Source: Azomonas agilis (GTDB taxonomy: Bacteria; Pseudomonadota; Gammaproteobacteria; Pseudomonadales; Pseudomonadaceae). From it: a DNA stretch of 64,000 nt. The notes beneath the pieces were generated by a model. That model made no database searches, was not told the origin of the DNA, and saw only the letters and a list, made by a program, of their open reading frames with translations. Location of the stretch: the NCBI RefSeq assembly GCF_007830255.1, contig NZ_VLKG01000002.1, positions 424,672-488,671 of the forward strand. Direction: 5' to 3'. A program made the position numbers and the translations under genes. Shown piece after piece: positions 19,812-29,330 of this stretch; the first letter of the stretch is position 1; every line of letters begins with the position of its first letter.

Positions 19812-20404
19812 CTAAATTCTTTCATTTTTCAGGGGATGAACCGGAGCTAAGCCAGCTTTCTGATGAGGAGTTGGTTCAAAAAGCTCACGGTGAGCTATTC
19901 CACGTAGCACGAGCAGCCTATGAAGAGCTCATGCGGCGCTATCAGCGCACCTTGTTTAAGGTGTGTGCTCGTTATTTAGGTAATGAGGTGGATGCCGATG
20001 ATGTAACTCAGGAGGTGATGTTAAAAGTGTTGTATGGCCTGAAGCGTTTTGAAGGGAAATCCAAGTTCAAGACTTGGCTATATAGCATTGCCTATAACGA
20101 ATGCATCACTCAGTACCGAAAGGAACGTCGTAAGCGCCGCCTGCTTAATGCTTTAACTCTGGAGGCTCCTGAAGAGGCTTCAGAAGAAAAAGCACCTAAG
20201 CTAGAAGAGAAAGGTGGATTAGATCGCTGGTTGGCACATGTTGGTCCAATAGAGCGGGAGATCCTCATTTTACGCTTTGTTGCTGAACTGGAATTTCAGG
20301 AGATTGCTGACATCATGCATATGGGATTGAGTGCTACCAAGATGCGCTATAAAAGGGCTTTGGATAAACTCCGCGATAAACTTTCAGGAGCCAGTGAAAT
20401 TTAG
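19808..20404 (+). CDS. sigX: SigX-like ECF RNA polymerase sigma factor
   Basis: A 198-residue extracytoplasmic-function sigma factor. Region 2 spans about residues 37-105 (RRYQRTLFKVCARYLGNEVD, then DDVTQEVMLKVLYGLKRFEG, KFKTWLYSIAYNECITQYRK). Region 4 is near 140-190 (EREILILRFVAELEFQEIAD). These read very like Pseudomonas SigX, which controls oprF and envelope functions, and oprF follows here 97 bp downstream. I used the TTG at 19808, since no in-frame ATG precedes the conserved LSDEELVQKAHGELF. No anti-sigma gene is adjacent. Confidence 0.9.
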   Translation: MTKFFHFSGDEPELSQLSDEELVQKAHGELFHVARAAYEELMRRYQRTLFKVCARYLGNEVDADDVTQEVMLKVLYGLKRFEGKSKFKTWLYSIAYNECITQYRKERRKRRLLNALTLEAPEEASEEKAPKLEEKGGLDRWLAHVGPIEREILILRFVAELEFQEIADIMHMGLSATKMRYKRALDKLRDKLSGASEI

Positions 20405-20500
20405 CTCTTATTGTATGGTCTGAGCTGAAAGTGAGCTTTAGTGAGTTTTAGCTGCTTTTGGTTTGAGTGACGTTAGTCAGTTGCCGATGAGGATTTACGA

Positions 20501-21493
20501 ATGAAATTGAAAACTACCCTAGGTGTTCTTGTAGGATCTTTAGTGGCGGGTGCTTCTTTGAGTGCTTTTGCTCAAGGCCAAGGTGCTTTTGAGGTCGAGG
20601 CTTTTTCTAAGTACTACCAGCCCCAAGGCTCCCGTGACCTAGAGGACGGCGGTGGTTTGTTTGGCGCGAGTGCCAGTTACTTTTTGACTGATGACGTTTC
20701 TTTGGGCATTTCCCACGGCGTGTATCGTGATCTGAACTCCAATCATCCTATCGACAATGGTAGCCATAAAGACATCAAGGGCAGTCTGACTTCTGTTGAT
20801 GCGGTGTACCACTTTGGACAACCAGGAGCCGGTCTGCGTCCTTATGTTTCTGCGGGTTTAGCCTATCAAACGATTGGCCAAGCGGATCGTAGTGGACGCG
20901 ATAAGAGTACCTTAGTAACAGCAGGTACAGGTTTGAAGTACTACTTCACCGATATGCTGTTTGCTAAAGCTGGTGTGGACGGAACCTATAACATTGACGA
21001 CGGTTACAGCGAATGGATGGGTGGCATCGGTATCGGTATGAATTTTGGTGGTTCGGGTCGTAAGGTAGCTGCTGCTCCAGCGCCTGAGCCCGTAATGGCT
21101 GCCGCTGCAGTAGCGGAACCTCCACAAGAACCTATGGCTGAGGTTGTGCGGGTTGAGCTGGACGTGAAGTTTGACTTTGATAAAGCTGTGGTTCGTAGAG
21201 AGAGCTACAGAGATATCGAAGACTTGGCTAACTTCATGAAGCAGTATCCTACTACTACCACCGTAGTTGAAGGGCATACTGACTCCGTAGGTACTGATCA
21301 GTATAACCAACGTCTGTCCGAGCGCCGTGCTCAAGCGGTGCGCCGTGTTCTGGTTGACCAATACGGTGTTGCTTCCAACCGCGTTGACTCTGTAGGTTAC
21401 GGTGAGTCTCGTCCAGTGGCTGATAACGCTACTGAGGCAGGCCGTCAGATCAACCGTCGCGTAGAGGCTGAAGTAGAAGCACAAATTAAATAA
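20501..21493 (+). CDS. oprF: OprF-like OmpA-family outer membrane porin
   Basis: A 330-residue outer membrane protein. The signal peptide ends at ...ASLSAFAQG near residue 25, an N-terminal eight-strand beta barrel reaches about residue 185, and an Ala/Pro-rich linker (AAAPAPEPVMAAAAVAEPPQ) leads to the C-terminal OmpA peptidoglycan-binding domain with VEGHTDSVGTDQYNQRLSERRA. It anchors the outer membrane to the cell wall. The 96-bp leader after sigX may contain its own promoter. A strong hairpin terminator follows. Confidence 0.92.
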   Translation: MKLKTTLGVLVGSLVAGASLSAFAQGQGAFEVEAFSKYYQPQGSRDLEDGGGLFGASASYFLTDDVSLGISHGVYRDLNSNHPIDNGSHKDIKGSLTSVDAVYHFGQPGAGLRPYVSAGLAYQTIGQADRSGRDKSTLVTAGTGLKYYFTDMLFAKAGVDGTYNIDDGYSEWMGGIGIGMNFGGSGRKVAAAPAPEPVMAAAAVAEPPQEPMAEVVRVELDVKFDFDKAVVRRESYRDIEDLANFMKQYPTTTTVVEGHTDSVGTDQYNQRLSERRAQAVRRVLVDQYGVASNRVDSVGYGESRPVADNATEAGRQINRRVEAEVEAQIK

Positions 21494-21538
21494 TGATTTA
21501 TTTAGTTTGTTAGCCTTCTAAGTATCCAGGCTCAGATA

Positions 21539-21567
21539 AAAACACCGGTTTTAAACCGGTGTTTTTT
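21539..21567. terminator. Bidirectional rho-independent terminator between oprF and rapA
   Basis: A hairpin ACACCGGTT/AACCGGTGT with a very short loop is flanked by an A-run on the left and a T-run on the right, so it can terminate both the plus-strand oprF transcript and the minus-strand rapA transcript. Confidence 0.88.
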
Positions 21568-21587
21568 ATTGGCTGTCTTGTATATTG

Positions 21588-24407
21588 CTATCCCGCTACC
21601 AGCACGCGAATAGCTTCCAAGCGCAGAGCGGCTTTATCCAACATTTGTATTCCTTCTGCTTGTTGTTTTTGCAGCACCTGAATTTCATCGTCACGAACGC
21701 TGGGGTTTACGGCTTTTAATGCTGTGAGCCGTGCCAGTTCTTCATCTAGGTTAGCAATAAAGTTTTGACGGGCTTGGGCTACTCGCACAGTATGCTGTGG
21801 GGCCGTCTTTGCCTCTGCTTGGGCAATTAACTGGCTTAGTGGGTCGCGTTGAGCCTGTATAAATTTGTTGGCGTTACTACGAGATACGCTCTCTAACTGA
21901 TCGTTTAGAGTGTCAAAGGAAACCTTTGTTGCTAAATCATTTCCTTTTGCGTCCAGTAAGCAGCGTAGTGCGATGGGTGGTAAGAATCGGGTGAGTTGCA
22001 GTGCTTTAGGGGCAACCACTTCACTGACAAACAACACCTCAAGCAGCAGTGTACCGGGCTTTAGGGCTTTATTTTTAATAATAGCTACAGCAGTATTTCC
22101 CATTGAGCCGGAGAGCACTAAGTCCATGCCGCCCTGTACCATAGGGTGTTCCCAGGTCAGAAACTGCATATCTTCCCGTGATAGGGCAAGGTTACGGTCG
22201 TAGCTGATGGTTACGCCTTCATCGTTGCCTAATGGGAAGCTGGCATCCAGCATTTTTTCGCTAGGGCGCAAAATCAAGGCATTCTCTGAGTGGTCTTCGC
22301 TGTCGATGCCAAAGGCATTAAACAGTGCCTCCATATAGATAGGTAATTGAATATCCTGATCTTGTTTTTGGATGGCTTCTAGCAGCTCTTTACCTTGGTT
22401 GCCACCGGATGAGTTGAGCTCCAGTAGCCGGTCACGCCCCTTGTGTAACTCCTGCTCCAGAGTTTGGCGCTCTTGGTGTGCCTCTTGTATTAGTGCTTCA
22501 AGCTGCTGCTGATGTCCGCTTTCAAGTAGGGGAAGCAGACGTGCGCCATAGCGGTGTTGAAGACTATTACCCGTGGGACAAGTATTTAAGAATGCGTTGA
22601 GCGCCAAGTGATACCACTGGAACAGACGATGCTGTGGCGTATCTTGCAAGTAAGGCACATGTAGCTGAATAGTGTGTTTTTGGCCAATGCGATCTAAACG
22701 GCCAATACGTTGCTCTAATAGATCGGGGTGAGCCGGTAAATCGAACAGCACTAAATGATGAGAAAATTGGAAGTTACGGCCTTCACTACCGATTTCTGAG
22801 CACACCAGTACCTGAGCACCAAACTCTTCATCCGCGAAATAGGCCGCTGCACGGTCGCGCTCCAGAATGCTCATGCGTTCATGGAATACGCTGGCCGGAA
22901 TACCAGAGCGGACGCGCAGGGCATCCTCCAAATCCAAAGCGGTTTCTGCGTGGGCGCAGATCACCAATACTTTGTATTTGCGCAACATCTTAAGGGTGTC
23001 GATCAGCCATTCAACCCGTGGATCGATATGCCACCAGCGTTGCTCTTCTGAGTCAGGCGTAAATTGGGTTTCAGGATAGAATTCAGTAGCGGTGCTGTAT
23101 TGAACAGGCCGTGGTAGCGGATAAGGATGCAACTCGCGTTTAGGAAAACCCTGTATTGCGGCTCGAGTATTGCGAAATAGCAGGCGGCCAGTACCGTGAC
23201 GATCCAGTAATTCGCGAATCAGGCGTGCTTTAGCTTGAGGATCTGTTTGAGCGGCTTGAAGTAGGGTTTCGCCTTCTGCTCCTAAAAAGTTGTGAATGCT
23301 CTGGTGGGCTTGAGGCGAGATTTGGCCTTGATCCAGCAGTTCCTGTACCGCTTCGGCTACAGGCTGGTAGTGACTGCTTTCGCTTAAAAAGGCTGAAAGA
23401 CTGTGGAAGCGGTTGGGGTCAAGCAAACGCAAACGCGCAAAATGGCTCTCTTGGCCCAGTTGCTCCGGTGTTGCTGTGAGCAGTAAAACACCGGGAGTCT
23501 GTTGGGCGAGCTGCTCCACTAAAGCGTATTCAGGGCTAGCTCCTTCGGGATGCCACACTAGATGGTGAGCCTCATCCACAACCAACAAATCCCAAGTGGC
23601 CGCTAAAGCAGCTTGTTGGGCTTTAGGCGCTTCTGTGAGCCATTCCAGAGCCATCAAAGCCAGTTGAGTATCTTCAAAGGGGTTATCAGCATCACTGGCG
23701 CTGAAAATCTCCTGATCGAACAGGCTCACATTCAGGTTGAAGCGGCGGCGCATCTCCACCAGCCACTGATGTTGTAGGTTTTCGGGCGTCAGGATTAGCA
23801 CGCGCTGAGCCCGACCACTGAGCAGTTGGCGGTGCAAAATTAAACCCGCTTCGATAGTCTTTCCTAGGCCCACTTCGTCGGCTAGTAAAACCCGAGGTGC
23901 TACACGGTCGGCCACTTCACGGGCGATGTGCAGTTGATGGGGAATAGGTTGCACACGCGCCCCTGTTAGTCCCCAAAGAGGCGATTGCAGCAAACGGCTT
24001 TGGTGTTCGAGGGTTTTGTAACGCAGCCCAAACCAGTTTAGGGGGTCGATTTGCCCTGCAAAGAGTCGGTCACTGGCGACTCGAAACTGAATAAAATTAG
24101 AGAGCTGTGTTTCTGGGAGACTGCGGGCTTCGTTTTGGTTGGTTAACCCGTGGTAGGTTAATAAACCCTGCCGTTCTTCAACTTCTTGTACGGTCAGAGT
24201 CCAGCCTTCAAAGTGGGTGATTTGATCGCCCGGGGTGAAGCGAACTCGGGTCAGGGGTGCATTACGGGCGGAATATTGACGGGTTTCGCCGGTGGCAGGG
24301 TAGAGCACGGTCAGTAAGCGGCCATCCTGAGTCAGAATAGTGCCCAGACCTAGCTCTGCTTCACTGTCGCTGATCCAGCGTTGTCCGGGTAAGTATTGCT
24401 GCGCCAT
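21588..24407 (-). CDS. rapA: RapA (HepA), RNA polymerase-associated SWI2/SNF2 ATPase
   Basis: A 939-residue RNA polymerase recycling factor. N-terminal Tudor-like domains ([20 protein letters not shown]) lead to helicase motif [19 protein letters not shown] near residue 175, motif II VDEAHH, motif III LLTATP and the C-terminal motif [10 protein letters not shown]. The C-terminal RapA-specific region is complete. Length agrees with RapA (about 950-970). It is transcribed convergently with oprF. Confidence 0.94.
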   Translation of the reverse strand: MAQQYLPGQRWISDSEAELGLGTILTQDGRLLTVLYPATGETRQYSARNAPLTRVRFTPGDQITHFEGWTLTVQEVEERQGLLTYHGLTNQNEARSLPETQLSNFIQFRVASDRLFAGQIDPLNWFGLRYKTLEHQSRLLQSPLWGLTGARVQPIPHQLHIAREVADRVAPRVLLADEVGLGKTIEAGLILHRQLLSGRAQRVLILTPENLQHQWLVEMRRRFNLNVSLFDQEIFSASDADNPFEDTQLALMALEWLTEAPKAQQAALAATWDLLVVDEAHHLVWHPEGASPEYALVEQLAQQTPGVLLLTATPEQLGQESHFARLRLLDPNRFHSLSAFLSESSHYQPVAEAVQELLDQGQISPQAHQSIHNFLGAEGETLLQAAQTDPQAKARLIRELLDRHGTGRLLFRNTRAAIQGFPKRELHPYPLPRPVQYSTATEFYPETQFTPDSEEQRWWHIDPRVEWLIDTLKMLRKYKVLVICAHAETALDLEDALRVRSGIPASVFHERMSILERDRAAAYFADEEFGAQVLVCSEIGSEGRNFQFSHHLVLFDLPAHPDLLEQRIGRLDRIGQKHTIQLHVPYLQDTPQHRLFQWYHLALNAFLNTCPTGNSLQHRYGARLLPLLESGHQQQLEALIQEAHQERQTLEQELHKGRDRLLELNSSGGNQGKELLEAIQKQDQDIQLPIYMEALFNAFGIDSEDHSENALILRPSEKMLDASFPLGNDEGVTISYDRNLALSREDMQFLTWEHPMVQGGMDLVLSGSMGNTAVAIIKNKALKPGTLLLEVLFVSEVVAPKALQLTRFLPPIALRCLLDAKGNDLATKVSFDTLNDQLESVSRSNANKFIQAQRDPLSQLIAQAEAKTAPQHTVRVAQARQNFIANLDEELARLTALKAVNPSVRDDEIQVLQKQQAEGIQMLDKAALRLEAIRVLVAG

Positions 24408-24558
24408 AGTGTCTCCGACCCCATAAAAAAGCTGGCTATTGTAACGAAATACCCCTATTAGGGCGACTTGTGTCCTGGGATTGCTCCAGCAATCTTAAGT
24501 CTGGCCGATACTAAAGGAAGGATCTTATAGACTGTAAGTTGTACAGGAGGAACATCGC

Positions 24559-24870
24559 ATGTTGCCCCCCATGCCCTTGAGTTTAGTGCCTGTAACGGCT
24601 CAGCAGGACATCCCCAAGCCACGTCCTGATATTGCTCCGGTGACTCCGACACAGCCCAGTGCTCGTGAAAGTATGCTGACGTTAGATAAGCGTCACCCGC
24701 AAGACACCCCAGAACTGATTTATGAGGAGCAGCAAAGGCGACGTAAGCAACGCCAAGAGCACCAAGCCGAATCCGGGCCTGAGGGTGTAGCAGTGGAGGA
24801 GTATTTGGAAACAGAGGAGCGCGAAGTGGAAGAGCAGCGTCAAGGTCTATGGATAGATACTCAGGCTTAG
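24559..24870 (+). CDS. Small proline- and glutamate-rich hypothetical protein
   Basis: A 103-residue protein with a perfect AGGAGG 10 nt upstream of its ATG. The N-terminal half is proline-rich (MLPPMPLSLVPVTAQQ; PKPRPDIAPVTPTQP). The C-terminal half is charged and likely helical (EEQQRRRKQRQEHQAE, then ETEEREVEEQRQ). There is no signal peptide or membrane segment. It resembles short proteins of this composition in Pseudomonas, but I know no function. It is divergent from rapA. Confidence 0.6.
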   Translation: MLPPMPLSLVPVTAQQDIPKPRPDIAPVTPTQPSARESMLTLDKRHPQDTPELIYEEQQRRRKQRQEHQAESGPEGVAVEEYLETEEREVEEQRQGLWIDTQA

Positions 24871-25033
24871 GGTAGCAACATCGCGGTTCTGCTTTTTTCT
24901 ATGGCCTCAGCCGGTGGCCCTCAATCGTCATGCGTAGATTGGGCTAGGTTTTCCGCAGCTTTGCCTGTGCTTATCGCTGAGTGATGCGATACGGACTTGC
25001 GCTCATACGTCCATGAATCAAGTTTTTAAGCTG

Positions 25034-25114
25034 GTATGTTGTTTTATTACAACATACTGATTGATTTTTGCCTTTTTCATATGGTTACATAAGAATGTAT
25101 TTATAAAATAACAA
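25034..25114 (+). promoter_or_regulatory. Paired HexR-type operators and promoter before glk
   Basis: A 9-bp perfect inverted repeat GTATGTTGT-TTTATT-ACAACATAC (25034-25057) contains the core TTGT-N6-ACAA at 25039-25052. A weaker core, TTAT-N6-ACAA, lies at 25101-25114, 62 bp downstream. Between them TTGATT (25061-25066) and TTACAT (25085-25090), 18 bp apart, make a plausible promoter. The cores resemble the published HexR target (TTGT-N7/8-ACAA in Pseudomonas). The rest of the 346-bp gap before glk shows no gene. Confidence 0.7.
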
Positions 25115-25216
25115 TATTGGATTTGGTGCTATGACTGTCAAACTTGACTGCTTTAGATACAGCTTAATCCCGACCAATCCAAGCCTTGCATTCAGCCTGA
25201 TACAGGAGCATTTATT

Positions 25217-26182
25217 GTGAAGCCGGCATTGGTTGGAGACATCGGTGGTACTAACGCACGTTTTGCACTGTGGACTGAAGGGCATATTAGTTCAGTGCAG
25301 ACCTTAGCCACTGCACAGTTTGAAACGCCCGAAGTAGCCATTAGGCATTACCTGTCCTCCCTAGGGAGGGTACCCCAACAGATTGCCGATCTATGTTTAG
25401 CCTGTGCTGGCCCAGTGTCAGGTGAGCATTTTCGCTTTACCAATAGTCATTGGAGCCTAAGCCGTACTGGGTTGAGCCAGGCTTTGGAGTTGGATCATCT
25501 CTTACTCATCAATGACTTCACAGCCATGGCCTTGGGCATGACACGCCTGCATGAACAGCAGTGTCGAGTTATTCGCTCCGGGCAGGCTGACCCCAATAGC
25601 CCTATTTTAGTGATTGGCCCCGGTACGGGATTGGGGGTCAGCACTTTGGTTCCTGAGCCCAATAATGGCTGGCGCGTATTACCTGGAGAGGGTGGTCATG
25701 TAGATTTGCCCGTAGGGAGCTTGCGTGAGTTAGCTCTCTGGCAACAACTCTTTTCTGAGTTTGGTCATGTGCGGGCGGAGGATGTCTTAAGTGGGCGTGG
25801 CTTGGTTCGGCTGTATCGTGCCATTTGCACCTTAGATCAGCATCAAGCCCATTTAGATACACCCTCTGAAATCAGTAAAGCTGCCTTGGCAGGAGATCCC
25901 GTAGCCATAGAAGTGCTTAGCCTGTTTTGCATTTGGTTGGGGCGCGTGGCGGGCAATGCCGTGCTAACCACAGGAGCACGCGGCGGAGTTTATGTGGTAG
26001 GTGGAGTTATTCCGCGTTTTTCCGATTTCTTCTTAGCCAGCGGTTTTGCTGACAGCTTTTGCGCTAAAGGCTGTATGAGCCACTACCTTGAGCAGGTTCC
26101 GGCTTGGTTAGTCACAGCAGAATATCCAGGGTTAGAAGGTGCGGGGGTTGCACTTGAGCAACTCTTAAACAAGTCGGCTTGA
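25217..26182 (+). CDS. glk: Glucokinase
   Basis: A 321-residue Glk-family kinase that makes glucose 6-phosphate from glucose and ATP. The N-terminal phosphate motif is GDIGGTNARFALW. The sugar-binding region includes TNSHWSLS and LLINDFTAMALG with the catalytic Asp. ILVIGPGTGLGVS and LPGEGGHVDLP follow, and the late NAVLTTGARGGVYVVGG stretch matches bacterial Glk. The start is GTG at 25217, preceded by AGGAGC at good distance. It heads the sugar catabolic region and probably shares a transcript with the MFS gene downstream. Confidence 0.93.
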   Translation: MKPALVGDIGGTNARFALWTEGHISSVQTLATAQFETPEVAIRHYLSSLGRVPQQIADLCLACAGPVSGEHFRFTNSHWSLSRTGLSQALELDHLLLINDFTAMALGMTRLHEQQCRVIRSGQADPNSPILVIGPGTGLGVSTLVPEPNNGWRVLPGEGGHVDLPVGSLRELALWQQLFSEFGHVRAEDVLSGRGLVRLYRAICTLDQHQAHLDTPSEISKAALAGDPVAIEVLSLFCIWLGRVAGNAVLTTGARGGVYVVGGVIPRFSDFFLASGFADSFCAKGCMSHYLEQVPAWLVTAEYPGLEGAGVALEQLLNKSA

Positions 26183-26320
26183 AGGGAGTTTTCTCTAGTC
26201 TTAATAGATAGCGCTACCTTAGTTTCGGTTTAAGGAGATTTTTCACAGATATAACAGACTGTGGTTTTTGTATTGATTTCGTTGAACACCACCAACAAGT
26301 ACAACAAAGGATTCTCTTTC

Positions 26321-27604
26321 ATGGCCGCCATCGACATATCCGTCAAAGGACAAGAGGTTGCTTGTTCCGATTCGCAACAGCGCCTGAGCTTATTTGTATT
26401 TGCGTTATTTTTTATTTTCGGCAGTTTGACCAGCTTAAATGATGTGCTGGTACCTAAGTTAAAAAGTCTGTTTAGCCTCAGTTACACCGAGGCTATGCTG
26501 GTGCAGTCAGCGTTTTTCTTTGCTTATTTTGTGGCCTCCATTCCAGCGGGTTTACTGATAGCGCGCATCGGTTATATGAGGGCTGCTGTGGTTGGATTAA
26601 CCACTATGGCTGCCGGGTGTTTGTTGTTTATTCCAGCGACCAGTGCCGCATTTTTTCCAGCCTTTTTAGGGGCTTTGTTTATCCTAGCCGTTGGGGTAAC
26701 AGTGGTGCAGGTAGTGGCCAATCCACTGCTGTCTTTGTTGGGGCCTGTGTCTACTTCCCATAGCCGTTTAACCTTGGCGCAGGGCTTTAATTCGTTGGGA
26801 ACTACGGTAGCTCCCTATGTTGGTGCGATTTTGATTCTGGGGGCTTTTAATGAGGTGGATACTAGCAGTCTGTCAGCCTCTGAGTTGACTGCTTTTTTAG
26901 CCGAAGAAGCCAGTGTTATTAGCCATACTTATATAGGGATTGCCCTCATCATCGCTGTGGTGACCCTAGTGGTTTGGTTGCAAAGAAACCAGCTTAAATC
27001 AGTATCTGATCAGCAGCCCCATAACTTCTTCTCTACCTTGACCTTACTCAAACAACCCCGTTTTGCCTTTGGAACGGCAGGTATCTTTTTATATGTGGGG
27101 GCTGAGGTCACCATTGGCAGCTTAATGACCGATTATTTGATGTTGCCCTCTACCATGCATTTGTCAGCAGAGGATGCGGGTAAACATGTAGCCCTGTATT
27201 GGGGTGGCGCTATGGTAGGCCGCTTTATTGGCTCTGCGCTGTTGCGCCGTTATTCGCCCGGTAAGCTGTTGGCGTTTGTGGCCAGCTCGGCCATTGTCCT
27301 CATTTCGATCTCTGCCAATACCACAGGCAGCCTCGCGGGTTGGACGTTGCTGGCCGTAGGACTGTTTAATGCCATTATGTTTCCCACCATCTTTACCTTA
27401 GCTTCTGAAGGTTTGGGTGAGCGCGCCGCTGAGGGTTCGGGTTTAATCTGCTGTGCCATTGTAGGGGGTGCCATCATTCCACCGCTGACAGGTTTTGCGG
27501 CGGACTTATCTACCTTAGCGGCTGCTCTATTCGTACCCGCCTGTTGCTACTGTGGCATCGCTTCCTATGGTTGGTATGCCCGCCGTCCCTATGCTCAAGT
27601 TTGA
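26321..27604 (+). CDS. FucP-type MFS sugar:proton symporter
   Basis: A 427-residue, 12-helix transporter. Signatures of the FucP/GluP group are present: FALFFIFGSLTSLNDVLVPK in helix 1, FFFAYFVASIPAGLLIARIGY around helices 2-3, NPLLSLLGP and LAQGFNSLGTTVAPYVGA. This group takes up fucose, glucose or galactose. Lying 138 bp after glk and ending in a terminator, it most likely imports glucose for Glk. I used the ATG at 26321 with AAGGA upstream; an in-frame extension adds 20 unrelated residues. Confidence 0.87.
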   Translation: MAAIDISVKGQEVACSDSQQRLSLFVFALFFIFGSLTSLNDVLVPKLKSLFSLSYTEAMLVQSAFFFAYFVASIPAGLLIARIGYMRAAVVGLTTMAAGCLLFIPATSAAFFPAFLGALFILAVGVTVVQVVANPLLSLLGPVSTSHSRLTLAQGFNSLGTTVAPYVGAILILGAFNEVDTSSLSASELTAFLAEEASVISHTYIGIALIIAVVTLVVWLQRNQLKSVSDQQPHNFFSTLTLLKQPRFAFGTAGIFLYVGAEVTIGSLMTDYLMLPSTMHLSAEDAGKHVALYWGGAMVGRFIGSALLRRYSPGKLLAFVASSAIVLISISANTTGSLAGWTLLAVGLFNAIMFPTIFTLASEGLGERAAEGSGLICCAIVGGAIIPPLTGFAADLSTLAAALFVPACCYCGIASYGWYARRPYAQV

Positions 27605-27631
27605 TCGCTAAGCTTTTTGTTTTGCTCCAAC

Positions 27632-27673
27632 ATCCCAGGTCGCTTCCCCCACCTTTAGACCTGGGATTTTTTT
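27632..27673 (+). terminator. Rho-independent terminator after the MFS gene
   Basis: ATCCCAGGTC and GACCTGGGAT form a 10-bp perfect stem around a 16-nt C-rich loop, followed by a run of T. It lies 28 bp after the MFS stop codon and ends the glk-MFS unit. Confidence 0.9.
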
Positions 27674-27707
27674 ATCTCCTGTCATGGGGCGCTCAGAGAA
27701 CCTTGCC

Positions 27708-28112
27708 ATGTTGAATCTGTGCCGTATTCATCACGCTGCGATTATTTGCTCCGATTATCCTCAATCAAAACATTTTTATACTCAGGTATTAGGGCTAAAA
27801 GTTTTGGCAGAACATTACCGTGCAGAACGCCAGTCGTATAAGTTGGATCTGCAACTGCCTGACGGGGCACAGGTGGAACTGTTTTCTTTTATAGGCGCAC
27901 CCCCTAGGCCGTCTTATCCTGAGGCCTGCGGCCTTCGTCATCTGGCCTTTGAAGTTGAGGATGTGTCATCCTGTCGAGACGAGTTGGAGCAACAGGGTAT
28001 TGCTGTTGAACCCATTCGGATTGACCCCTATACCCATAGGCGTTTTGTGTTTTTTGCAGATCCTGATGGTTTGCCTTTGGAGTTATACGAGGCTCCTACT
28101 CAGTCATCTTAG
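27708..28112 (+). CDS. YaeR-like VOC family metalloprotein
   Basis: A 134-residue glyoxalase/bleomycin-resistance-fold protein. It shows the start IHHAAIICSDYPQSKHFYTQ, the metal-site segment QVELFSF, and CGLRHLAFEVEDV with a second metal ligand His, then FFADPDGLPLELYE with the last Glu. It closely follows the YaeR/GloA2 pattern. Whether it is a true lactoylglutathione lyase is not established. The ATG at 27708 matches the family N-terminus; an in-frame ATG 24 nt earlier is possible. Confidence 0.85.
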   Translation: MLNLCRIHHAAIICSDYPQSKHFYTQVLGLKVLAEHYRAERQSYKLDLQLPDGAQVELFSFIGAPPRPSYPEACGLRHLAFEVEDVSSCRDELEQQGIAVEPIRIDPYTHRRFVFFADPDGLPLELYEAPTQSS

Positions 28113-28204
28113 GCTTGCATGGAACTCGGTTCGTACAGCCGCCAAACAGAGCGTCTTTAAGGTATGGGATTTACCTAAAGTCGGTTTGGAGGTTTTGCTG
28201 GCCA

Positions 28205-29236
28205 ATGAGCCCTCCCAGATATGATAAAAGCACGCGCACCAAAGGACGACCCACCCTCAAGGAGGTTGCACAGGTAGCCGGTGTCAGTCCTATTACTGCG
28301 TCCCGTGCTTTGCGGGGCATTTCTAGTGTGACCGAAGAATTGGCCGTCCGCGTTCATAGCGCAGCCGAACAATTAGGTTATGTGGTCAATCCCGCCGCAA
28401 GAGCCTTGGCCTCTGCTTGCAGTCAGACCGTTGCGGTCATAGTTCCTTCCCTAGGCAATCAGTTGTTTATTGAAGTGCTAGAGTCCATCCATCAAGTGAT
28501 GCGACCTCATGGCCTAGAGGTTCTGATCGGTAATGCCCACTACTCCCGTTATGAAGAAGAGGATCTGATCCGTCAGTACTTGGCGCATCAACCACAGGGT
28601 TTGCTGTTGACGGGGTTTGAACGCACCGAAGGCGCTCGTCGTTTACTGGAAGCCAGCCAAATTCCTTGTGTGTATATGATGGATTTGGATTCGGGCGTAG
28701 GACTGCACTGTGTAGGCTTTTCACAGGTGCAGGCCGGAGCAGCAGTCGCTGAACACCTATTAGCACGCCAACGGAAACACATCGCTTTTGTGGGCGCTCA
28801 GTTGGATCAGCGTACCTTATTAAGGGCAGAGGGGTTCCGACATCGTTTGCAAAAGGCGCGCTGCTATAACCCTATGTTAGAGGTACTGACTCCGCAGCCT
28901 TCTAGCATTGGCTTAGGCTGCGAGCTCTTTGCCCAACTGATGCAGCGTTACCCACAGGTAGATGGCATTTTTTTTGGTAATGATGACCTAGCCCAAGGTG
29001 CTTTATTAGAGGCGCTGCGTATGGGCATTTCTATTCCACAGCAAGTATCCATAGTGGGTTTTAATGATTTGCCTTCGTCGGCGTTTACGGTGCCGCGCCT
29101 AACCAGTATTCGTACTCCTCGTGCAGCCATAGGCCAACGGGCGGCTGAATTATTACTAAGCCTGATCGAGGGGGATACTATTGGTCAACGAACTCAAGAC
29201 TTAGGTTTTGAGTTGATGGTGCGGGAAAGCAGTTAG
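28205..29236 (+). CDS. LacI/GntR-family transcriptional regulator
   Basis: A 343-residue repressor. The N-terminal helix-turn-helix and hinge read TLKEVAQVAGVSPITASRAL then VTEELAVRVHSAAEQLGYVV, followed by NPAARALAS. The periplasmic-binding-fold effector domain starts at TVAVIVPSLGNQLFIEVLES and ends in FELMVRESS. The sequence is close to the gluconate-repressor (GntR) subgroup of LacI regulators. It lies directly upstream of edd, so a gluconate or ED control role is likely. I used the ATG at 28205 (GGAGG 12 nt upstream). Confidence 0.88.
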   Translation: MSPPRYDKSTRTKGRPTLKEVAQVAGVSPITASRALRGISSVTEELAVRVHSAAEQLGYVVNPAARALASACSQTVAVIVPSLGNQLFIEVLESIHQVMRPHGLEVLIGNAHYSRYEEEDLIRQYLAHQPQGLLLTGFERTEGARRLLEASQIPCVYMMDLDSGVGLHCVGFSQVQAGAAVAEHLLARQRKHIAFVGAQLDQRTLLRAEGFRHRLQKARCYNPMLEVLTPQPSSIGLGCELFAQLMQRYPQVDGIFFGNDDLAQGALLEALRMGISIPQQVSIVGFNDLPSSAFTVPRLTSIRTPRAAIGQRAAELLLSLIEGDTIGQRTQDLGFELMVRESS

Positions 29237-29238
29237 CG

Positions 29239-29314
29239 GTGTTTTTTTACGCATAAAATGATTGATAATCTGGACTTGTTCGCTTTCAATGCTAATAATC
29301 TTGTTTTAATACAA
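29239..29314 (+). promoter_or_regulatory. Paired HexR-type operators and promoter before edd
   Basis: A strong box TTGTTTTAATACAA (29301-29314) ends 16 bp before the edd start. A weaker match, GTGTTTTTTTACGC, lies at 29239-29252, 62 bp upstream. TTGATA (29262-29267) and TTCAAT (29285-29290), 17 bp apart, fall between them at the same offsets (+23, +46) seen before zwf. The strong box alone is convincing; the distal one is supported mainly by repeated geometry. Confidence 0.65.
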
Positions 29315-29330
29315 AAATAACGGAGTCCAG